64,000 bases of DNA from Apodemus sylvaticus. Lineage: Eukaryota > Chordata > Mammalia > Rodentia > Muridae. Below the pieces are notes generated by a model. That model saw nothing but the letters and a program-made list of their open reading frames with translations, did not search any database and was not told the origin of the DNA. The stretch is taken from contig NC_067477.1 of assembly GCF_947179515.1 (NCBI RefSeq), positions 76,044,644 through 76,108,643 on the forward strand, given 5' to 3'. Below, in pieces: positions 55,416 to 64,000 of the stretch (the stretch's first letter is position 1; each line of letters opens with the position of its first letter). The position numbers were made by a program, and so were the translations under genes.

Positions 55416-57263
55416 AGTATTTTCTGTAATGTACACAGAAATCTTTTCATCTTAACTAAAATAATAAGGTAAGCTAAGGAAGAGAATTTTGGGTGTTTAA
55501 GCTATTGAATAGCAATGTACAAGTTTCCTATGACTCAGAAATAATACACCATGGTTAGCATGTGCTGTCACTGACAAGCTCATGATTGCACAAGAGTGAT
55601 AAATGCACACATCTGTTATCTGTATGCTTTACTGTACCACAGTGTCAACTACCAAGTGTCAGAAATTGTTTGAGGAAAGAAGAAAATGAGTGGCTCTTCA
55701 ACAGAATGTCCCACATGAAACGAAATAATTTGGAAGATGAATGTGGCAGTCTCCAAATCCTGCTGCAGCACAGGCTTCATTGAGAGAACTTTCAAAGAAT
55801 ATTCCAGAAACCCTTACTTCATTTCTTATTAATACTTGAGGTTGGTCATTATTTAAAATAATATCATTCTCCTCCCAATAATTAAAACTAAGGTTTAATG
55901 ATTAACATTTTACTGTACATCAGTTTTGAAATGGCCATTTTCTTTTGATAATTACAAAAATTCCAGAAAGTTATCCATAAAGGAAAATTAACTTAGACAT
56001 TAGTAACCTGATAACTCCACTTAATCTTACATTTAGTTGGGTGAGTATCATTGATTAGGGAACTATAAGAATATACAAAGCTTGTTGTGACAGAATGCAG
56101 CTTGTAGTATTTTCGGTGGCCCAAACACAGGCTGCTCCTTCTGCCTGGATCTCTGAATGAAAACCACATGTGGTCAAAGAGCAAAGCTATTCCTGACTAG
56201 CAACAGCTTACATTTGACATAAAATGAGAGAGAAACATGTCTTTTTTTGCCATAAGCAATTGAGATTTGAAAGATGCATGTTCTGTGTCACAGTTCGAGT
56301 GTTAGGAGTTAGCACTGTGGCCCACCGCTTCTTCAGGTCAGATAGCTCGGCAAGCTCTGCATTACATGTTTTGAAAGACTGAAAATCTCAAGAGGGAATT
56401 TCAATAGAAATCCTATTACTTATTCAAATAAGGATAGCTTACATTCCATTTTGCCTTTGATTTAAACCAAACGTATTAAATGAGAGGCTTATTTTAGCCT
56501 ACATATGCCACTGGTGTCCAGGATGCAGGCAGTAAATGTAAAAGTGAAAAGGAAAAATACTGAATAAAAATTGGGAAGTTGGAAAACTTAAAAAAAAATA
56601 AATGAAGTGAATACAGTTAAATGTTATTATTTTTAATGCCCTCACAGACACTATCAAAACATTTTTGAAACATTCTGCTTAATTTGTATTTTCAACAGCA
56701 GTTACAACATGAATAGAATTGTGACTTGAATTGTTGCTTATTAAATAACACACTTGTTAATTTGAATCTGACTGTACTAGATTAAGAAAAAAATAAAGAA
56801 GTACTCATTCCAGGTATGTACGAAAAACTAAAAGATTAGTGGAAGAACAAAATGCTAATTAGTTTGAAAACTAGATTTACTTCTAAGATATATTTAACCA
56901 TTAAATGTTAAATTGTAAATTTGAGGTAGAAGTCACTGAAATATGTATTGGGAAGTGAGAAGGTCACATAGAAAATCTAAATATATGCACATGTGTTTGA
57001 ATCTGTGGTGTATATTAGAGTGATCCATTAGCATAAGGCTTTTCATCACTCGCATCATTAAAGCATATAGTGTCTTATTCAAAATTCAATATCATACAGC
57101 ATGTCTTTTTACTTTCTTTGATGATATTAGGCTGGAACAGAATGGGAATATTTTTTCTCTCTTTATTTTCACTAAGAGTTGAATGTGATTTAGTTACATT
57201 TAGCTATTCAAACAGTACATGGAAAAATATAGAATCAGTAGAAGGGTTGAAATGTGCTCCATT
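55416..57263. other. Unassigned AT-rich DNA
   Basis: About 1.85 kb without a recognised gene or repeat. Confidence 0.45.
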
Positions 57264-57273
57264 TAAAAGGAAG
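57264..57273. repeat. Target-site duplication, left copy
   Basis: TAAAAGGAAG, identical to 59041-59050. Confidence 0.8.
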
Positions 57274-59040
57274 TTAGTTTTTAATTTATTCAATATATTT
57301 TTTATTTACATTTCAAATGATTTCCCCTTTTCTGGTCCCCCAGTCCCCAAAAGTCACATAAGCCCCCTTCCCACACACTGTTCTCCCACTCACCCCTTCC
57401 CACTTCCCTGTTCGGGTTTTGCCCCATACTGCTACACTGAGTCTTTCTAGAACCAGGGGCCACTCCTCCATTCTTCTTGTACCTCATTTGATGTGTGGAT
57501 TATGTTTTGGGTGTTCCAATTTTCCAGGCTAATATCCACTTATTAGTGAGTGCATATCATGATTGATCTTTTGAGGCTGGGTTACCTCACTTAGTATGAT
57601 GTTCTCCAGCTCCATCCATTTTCCTAAGAATTTCATGAATTCATTGTTTCTAATGGCTGAATAGTACTCCATTGCATATATATACCACATTTTTTGCATC
57701 CATTTTTCTGTTGAGGGATACCTGGGTTCGTTCCAGCTTCTGGCCATTATAAATAGGGCTGCTATGAACATAGTGGAGCACATATCCTTATTACATGCTG
57801 GGGAATCCTCTGGGTATATGCCCAGGAATGGTATAGCAGGATCTTTCGGACGTGACATGCCTAGTTTTCTGAGAAACCGCCAGACTGATTTCCAGAGTGG
57901 TTGTACCAATTTGCAACCCCACCAGCAGTGGAGGAGTGTTCCTCTTTCTCCATATCCTCACCAACACCTGCTGTCTCCTGAGTTTTTAATCTTAGCCATT
58001 CTGACTGGTGTAAGGTGAAATCTCAGGGTTGTTTTGATTTGCATTTCCCTGATGACTAGTGAAGTTGAGCATCTTTTAAGATGTTTCTCCGCCATCCGAA
58101 GTTCTTCAGGTGAGAATTCTTTCTTTAACCCTGTACCCCATTTTTAATAGGGTTATTTGGTTTTCTGGGGTCTAACTTTTTTAGTTCTTTGTATATATTG
58201 GATATTAGCCCTCTATCTGATGTAAGGTTGGTGAAGATCTTTTCCCAATTTGTTGGTTGCCAATTTGTCCTTTTGATGGTGTCCTTTGCTTTACAGAAAC
58301 TTTGAAATTTTATGAGGTCCCATTTGTCAATTCTTGATCTTAGAGCATATGCTATTGGTGTTCTGTTCAGGAGCTTTCCCCCTGTACCGATGTCCTCAAG
58401 GGTCTTCCCCAGTTTCTTTTCTATTAGCTTCAGAGTGTCTGGATTTATGTGGAGGTCCTTGATCCATTTGGATTTGAGCTTAGTACAAGGAGACAAGGAT
58501 GGATCAATTCTCGTTCTTCTGCATGCTGACCTCCAGTTGAACCAGCACCATTTGTTGAAAAGGCTATCTTTTTTCCATTGGATGTTTTCAGCCCCTTTGT
58601 CGAGGATCAAGTGGCCATAGGTGTGTGGGTTCATTTCTGGATCTTCAATCCTGTTCCATTGATCTGCCTGCCTGTCACTGTACCAATACCATGCAGTTTT
58701 TAACACTATTGCTCTGTAGTATTGCTTGAGGTCAGGGATACTGATTCCCCCAGAAGTTCTTTTGTTGTTGAGAATAGTTTTAGCTATCCTGGGTTTTTTG
58801 TTACTCCAGATGAATTTGAGAATTGCTCTTTCTAACTCTATGAAGAACTGAGTTGGGATTTTGATGAGTATTGCATTGAACCTGTATATTGCTTTTGGCA
58901 AAATGGCCGTTTTAACTGTATTAATCCTACTGATCCATGAGCATGGGAGGTTTTTCCATTTGAGGTCTTCTTCTATTTCCCTCTTCAGAGTCTTGAAGTT
59001 CTTGTCATACAGATCTTTCACATGTTTGGTAAGAGTCCCC
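57274..59040 (-). mobile_element. 5'-truncated L1, minus strand
   Basis: A 1.77 kb insertion between 10 bp duplications: 3'UTR (57274-57528) with an A-rich tail, then ORF2 from its stop up to about residue 775, where the element is truncated. Sequence is close to the young copy, so it is moderately recent. Confidence 0.94.
57529..59040 (-). pseudogene. L1 ORF2 C-terminal third
   Basis: Reads from KDLYDKNFKTLKREIEED through DRQADQWNRIEDPEMNPHTY to the C-terminus LISGY. It has a frameshift near 58140 (an A lost in the PNNPIKKWG block) and a further shift or stop in the knuckle region before 57909. No RT active site is present. The plus-strand frames opposite are shadows. Confidence 0.93.
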
Positions 59041-59050
59041 TAAAAGGAAG
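59041..59050. repeat. Target-site duplication, right copy
   Basis: TAAAAGGAAG, partner of 57264-57273. Confidence 0.8.
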
Positions 59051-59329
59051 GTATTAAAGAAGTTTTAGAAGTAGAAAATGATTGATAAGGCAGGGTACCA
59101 TTAAACACGAAAAGTATAGACATCGGTAGTAACAAAGTAGACTGAAATGGGAAACCTTGGAACACTAAAAATGTGGAAAGTCAAGAATAACAACTGGTTG
59201 AAAGAATCCGAAGGTTTCTTGCTACTTATAATAAATAACATTAGAATATTTCCCAGATTTGAGTTGTAACTCCTTAACAGACTAGTTCTGTAGCAATGAG
59301 AAACGCAGTCTCATTTCCCAAACCCCATT

Positions 59330-59428
59330 CTCTTCTGTTTCTGTCTCTCTGTCTCCCACACTGTGTCTCTTGGTCTCTGTCTCTCTGCCTTTCTGCCTCT
59401 CTTTCTCTGTCTGTTTCTCCTGTATTTT
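59330..59428. repeat. (TCTC/TCTG)n low-complexity tract
   Basis: Pyrimidine-rich DNA. The serine/leucine frame 59296-59646 starts in it and has no other support. Confidence 0.8.
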
Positions 59429-59612
59429 TTAAGATGGCTTATTTTTATTTATGTATATCTGTGTACATGTCTACATGCTCATATGTATGGATATCCATGG
59501 AAGCTAAAAGAGGGTGTAAAATCCATTTAAAATTTGTGTTACAGGCAGTTGTAAGCCACCAATATGGTCTCCAGCACATGAAAGAACAATCAGCACTTTT
59601 CATGGTCCATCA
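59429..59612 (-). mobile_element. B3-like SINE, antisense
   Basis: GAAGCTAAAAGAGGGTGTAAA, GTTACAGGCAGTTGTAAGCCACC and GAACAATCAGCACTTTTC (pointers) are the complement of B3: tail, middle and head, with the head at the right. Diverged. Confidence 0.7.
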
Positions 59613-60204
59613 GTCTTTCCAGTCAGCCTCCAGTATCTACCATTAAGATGTTATCATTTTTTAAGGAAATATGCATTTTAGGTGTCCCATGTATTTCCAC
59701 AATTCTACAGTTCTGAAATCTGGTGTATAAAATGACAGCAACATTAACACAGTCTTTCAGGGTTTCTGTTATTCTAACTCAGTCCGAATTAAAACAAAAT
59801 TTTTGAAGTTTCCATGTGGTGAAGTCATTAATAACATTAAAGTCAACTGCATCATTCATTGAGTACACAGCTGTATTAATATTGATTTTCCCTATCAGCA
59901 AAGCAGAAGAAAATCTTCAGGCAGTAGGTGGAAAGGGTGAAGCAAACAATTTTGATTGTATTTTTCCCTTTAAGAATATGTCTGACACACTTTTAAAATC
60001 AAAAGCCAAATGTGGCAGGTAGTATCTGACCACTGTTCTGGATGGTATTATAGTGATTTCAAAGGATTACCATGGTACCTAAATCTAGACCTTAAGATTG
60101 TCTTGTTCCCTTTCAGAATCAAAATAAAACTGGGTATCATGTCTTCTTGGCCTCTTTCATGCTGCCTATATTTCATTCTTTATCCCCTGTGAATTTTGTT
60201 TCTT
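59613..60204. other. Unassigned DNA
   Basis: No gene or repeat recognised. Confidence 0.4.
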
Positions 60205-60705
60205 TTTTATTATATATTTTTATTTTCTATATTCTTTGTTTACATTCCAAATGATTTCTGCTTTCCAAGTTCCTCCCTTCCCATATGTCCCATAAACCTT
60301 CTTCTCTCCACCCATTCTGCAATCACCTCTCTCCTTTTTCTCTGTCCTGGTACCCTCTTCCTATGCTAGACCAAACCTTTCCAGGATCAGGACCCTCTCC
60401 TTACTTCTTCATGGGAGTCATTTGTTATGCTAATTGTGCCTTGGGTATTCAGAGCTTCTGGGCTAATTCATATCCACTTATCAGAGATTGCATTCCATGT
60501 GTATTCTTTTGTGATTGTGTTACATCACTTGGGATGATATTTTCCAGATCCAACCATTTGCCTAAAAATTTCGTGAGTTCATTGTTTTTAATTGCTGAGT
60601 AGTATCCCATTGTGTAAATATACCACATTTTCTGTATCCATTCCTCCATTGAGGGACATCTCGGTTCTTTCCAGCTTCTCCTATTATAAATAAGACTGCT
60701 CTGAC
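60205..60705 (-). mobile_element. 5'-truncated old L1 3' end, minus strand
   Basis: Same 3'UTR type as the old copy at 16079 (TTTACATTCCAAATGATTTC, CCATATGTCCCATAAAC), then the last ORF2 codons to about residue 1200 (KEPRCPSMEEWIQKMWYIYT). The ORF is partly open but truncated. No target-site duplication was found. Confidence 0.92.
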
Positions 60706-62831
60706 AGGTACCCATGATCAGACAGCAACAACTCATGCAGCCCAGCTCCACCACATCACTGAGTTATCACAAGGAAGCCTAAACTAAATGATTTTGGATA
60801 TATCAGTTGCCTGATCACTAGAGATACTTTGAAATCTTCTAAAGTTGTCACTCTGACCATCAGTGAGGCCTTCACTGACTTCCACTGCATATTACAGGTT
60901 CCAATCTGATCTTTTTCCTTAAACAGTTACAGGTTCTTTTTTATCTCTATGTTAAAGCTACAGAATAAAATAATTTTTAATCTATAATTCTGGAGGGGGT
61001 TCATTGAATATCTAATGTCTTCATTCTATTTATATGTTTACCACTGTCATTATCTATAAGCCTGAGAAATGGCTACAATTCTTTTTCACTTAGAGATCTT
61101 TTATCTTCTTTATTCCCAATTCAATAGTCACAAGATAGTATAAAAATAAAACCATCAAATTAAGCATGTATGAGTTTTCCATTGAGTCTTTCTATATCAC
61201 AAATCATTGGTACATTTAGAAAATGCGTGGAAAAGAACTAAGTCTAAAGCTCCTTTATTTCCATGAAATCCAACATTTTGAAGTATTTCTACAGCATTCC
61301 ACAAACAATACCCTTATGGCAATCAACATCAAGGAAATGCTTTTATGAACTTATGTATGTGGACATTATATTAGCTCAAGGAACTCAAATCTTCAAACTT
61401 GATTTTACTATTGTTTTCAATTATAATCCCTGAGTATACTCAATTTTGGAAAATAGAAGATCTATGCTTCCCCAAAGAGAAAACCTTACAAAAATATTTC
61501 ACGTTATGGGTAGAAATACAGTCTTTAATTACAAGTCAGAAATTTCTAAGCTACTTTACATCAAATTCAGTTACATGATACACTTAAGACCAAACCACAG
61601 CTTGCTACCAGTAGAAACTCTGCCTCAACGGTATGTACTATGTCATATAATTCTAATGTGTCACATACATCTAACCTGCTAAGAACACAGAAAGATGATG
61701 ACAAACAATTTAGGCCACCAAGTACTACTGAGCAAGATTTTGCCACAACATTTAAAATGAGTCTGGATATATGTTAATCTGTATTTTTCAGAAGTATCTA
61801 AATCCTTCCAATGTTCAAAGTGTTATATTAGTATATTCCTAGCATTCATGACCTTGGGGATGACTAGGTCTCGCTGCTCTGATGATGTCCCCATGTTTTT
61901 ATTGGCTATGAACCGTAAGTATAGCAACCCCCATAAGATCATCAACAATTCCTATTATACTGATCAGGGATATGTAGCCCATTGAACTACACTATCAGTG
62001 ATAAACTGGACATTGTAAAGAATCCATTATCATAGCTCATAACCACACTGCTACCCAAACGACAAGATAGTTCCTCTAGGAAAAGTATGTAAAGGCCATG
62101 AGAATTCCAACATACCCTTTTTACAAAATATTCTTTGTACTACTATCACTACTATATCATATTGCCAGGTCTGGTATGCCCACAGAAGGGACAGTATGAA
62201 ATGGTTCTTACCCTTGGAGCAGAGCCAGCAAGGCATGGTACTTCTTGAGTTCTGAAAATTGCTGTAGGTATAAGGCTGGTTTGCATAACAATGTTCCTCA
62301 TTCCAGGAATGTTCTCTCTCCCAAGGTAAATGACTCCATGATAATCAGAAACAACCTGATTCCAGAAAGTGTTTCTGGTGTTCCCCAGCAAGATGATAAC
62401 ACTGTGACCTGCAGGACAGTCCTTAAGGATATGGGGCAGAACTCCGAAAACACGAGTTCAAGAATATATAAATCAATGTAAGAATTGTTCATTACAGGAT
62501 TTCTCAATTATGCAAAAAATAAGGATGCTGTATGAATTGTATGAGGGGCTTCATAGACCTGGAAGAACAGAGGTAGCTGTACTAATGAGTCAGCTTTGTC
62601 AGAAAGACATTAAAGAAGAAGATAAAGAGATTTAGGGAGTAGTGATCTCAGGGCATGATCCCGCCCAGCTAAGCTTATTGCTTGTATTTGCAGTTGATCA
62701 AGGAATAGTCTTTTACTTTTACAATCCAGAAATGGTGAGCACACTTGCGATCAAGATCTTGAGGCTGGAAAGCACAGGCTTGTAATAAAGAACTTGAGGA
62801 GGAGTGACCATGAAGAGCTTCTTTCCAAGAA
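60706..62831. other. Unassigned DNA
   Basis: About 2.1 kb with no recognised gene. The overlapping frames at 62152-62391 (minus) and 62245-62481 (plus) have mixed amino-acid composition, but I recognise no family and neither has other support. Confidence 0.4.
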
Positions 62832-62925
62832 TGGTGATGCACAGGATTAATCCTAAGAGACAAAGGCAAGCATATTTCTAAATTCAGTGCCAGCCTGGGA
62901 CAATGTAATTTCTAGATGAAGAAAA
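62832..62925 (+). mobile_element. Diverged B1 SINE, sense
   Basis: ATGGTGATGCACAGGATTAATCC (B1 head), AGACAAAGGCAAGC and AGTGCCAGCCTGG (pointers). Truncated and old. A second B1 follows in the same direction. Confidence 0.7.
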
Positions 62926-62932
62926 ACTTAGG

Positions 62933-63048
62933 TCCAGGTGTGCTGGTACATGCCTTTAATCCCAGCTTTTAGGAAACAGGGCCATACAGATCTCTGAGTT
63001 CAAGGTCTGTGTACAGAGCAAGTTCTAGGAGAGCCAAGTTTAGCTAGC
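62933..63048 (+). mobile_element. B1 SINE, sense
   Basis: CCAGGTGTGCTGGTACATGCC, TTTAATCCCAGC, TCTCTGAGTTCAAGG and CAAGTTCTAGGAGAGCC (pointers) follow the B1 order. The A and B boxes are mutated. Confidence 0.88.
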
Positions 63049-64000
63049 AAAGGAGTTGGAAATCTGGTAATAATGTAATACAACAATGGAATCATGTTCC
63101 AGCTACAACAAGCAGCAGAACTTTGGCCTTGTGGTTCTCTTTAGAGTCAAGTGACTAAGGTAATAAAGTACTGATTTATAGGATCATCAAAAAGGAACCT
63201 GGAGTAAATGATTGAATTGATATACGATTTCTAAGGAAGTAGCTTATTCAAAATAAAAGGTCGGACTTTTGAATGCAAGATAGAGCTATCTCAAGCTAAT
63301 AGCTATTTGGAGTACAGAGCTTTCTGGATCAGAGTGATATCTCAATCAGAATACAGAAATGTCAGCATGCATCCATCATTGACTCCTGATGTCCTTCGTT
63401 TGCTGATCTCAAACTCCCCTTCCTCAGACCACCCAAGCAAGCTGAGGCTGGTCCTCAGTGTATGAGCCATGTGGTCCTATAGTTTAGTGCTAAGTTCCCT
63501 ACTATGGCCACAATGTGCCAATCCTCAGCTGTGACCCCTAAGTAGACAAAGAAACCCACAGTAGGAAAAACAATGTTGGATGTATCACACACAGTACCTG
63601 ATTTCAAATTCTGCTAAAAAGCCAAGTAACTGAAACAGTAAGGCATTAACAGAAATCAGCACATAAACCAATGTTATAGAACTATAGACTTGCAATGAAG
63701 CCCATAACACTGAAGTCACTTTATTTTACCAAAGACTTTTTTTTTTTAGAAAAGTCAGTAACTTCAAAATTGGTGCTGCTGGAAAATGGATATCTATACA
63801 CGGTTGACTGAAATTTGATCCCTCTCACTTCAAATACAGACACAATCAAGAACTTCATGAAAATACCCAAGCAGTTAAACAATATTGAGGATTGACAAAT
63901 CTGTTTCTATGGAATTTTAAAGCATCTGAACATAAAGACATGATTAACAGAGTGAAGTGGCATGCTAGAGATGGGATAAATGCTTCTAGCTATGCAAATC
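63049..64000. other. Unassigned DNA
   Basis: No gene or named repeat recognised up to the window end. Confidence 0.45.

Noticed and set aside
1..64000. CRISPR array, phage, plasmid or bacterial operon
   Set aside because: No repeat-spacer structure, no dense ORF layout and no ribosome-binding sites. Repeats are all of mammalian type.
1..64000. Conventional host gene or tRNA/rRNA gene
   Set aside because: No chain of plausible exons with splice sites and no tRNA cloverleaf outside SINE heads. Isolated small exons cannot be ruled out without transcript data.

Overview
The window looks like intergenic nuclear DNA of a murid rodent, most likely Rattus or a close relative. The evidence is several LINE-1 (L1) copies whose 3' ends read like rat L1 as I know it (a G-rich stretch followed by a AAATCATTTGAAATGTAAAT-type end), together with B1, B2, B3 and B4 SINE-like copies and a URR1-like DNA transposon. 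I found no rat ID element of the young kind, so the genus is an inference. I see no host protein-coding gene, tRNA, rRNA, CRISPR array or bacterial-type operon. Most long open frames are L1 ORFs, their antisense shadows, or translations of simple repeats.

Layout. 1-5.9 kb: AT-rich DNA, a 1.3 kb polypurine tract (1016-2294) and a repeat-like block with inverted and direct repeats (about 4.16-5.52 kb). 5.9-15.1 kb: a patchwork of old L1 3'UTR and ORF remnants, with one B2. 16.07-22.63 kb: an old, nearly complete L1 on the minus strand with degenerate ORFs and tandem 5'UTR monomers; a short L1 3' end has inserted into it and appears to carry a small 3' transduction. 22.7-23.3 kb: a URR1-like element and another rodent repeat. 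24.6-26.9 kb: an L1 with a twin-priming 5' inversion. 27-43.6 kb: mostly unassigned DNA with microsatellites, a B4, a B1-like copy, a solo LTR (36.46-36.87 kb) and short L1 3' ends. 43.6-55.4 kb: a dense L1 cluster. 57.3-59.05 kb and 60.2-60.7 kb: two 5'-truncated L1s. 62.8-63.05 kb: two B1 copies.

The centrepiece is 47051-53725 (minus strand): a full-length L1 with both ORFs open (ORF1 419 aa, ORF2 1274 aa). All endonuclease, reverse-transcriptase and zinc-knuckle residues I can check are present, there is a poly(A) tail of more than 40 nt, and a 15-16 bp perfect target-site duplication lies inside the ORF1 of an older L1. By sequence it is a candidate retrotransposition-competent source element. 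ORF1p (RNA-binding trimer) and ORF2p (endonuclease and reverse transcriptase) would act together in cis by target-primed reverse transcription. The other L1 copies document different outcomes of that reaction: full length, 5' truncated, 5' inverted and 3' transducing.

The most unusual general signal is that the L1 copies here carry at least four different 5'UTR (promoter) architectures beside similar ORFs, consistent with promoter turnover. I found no convincing evidence of a wholly new biological system.
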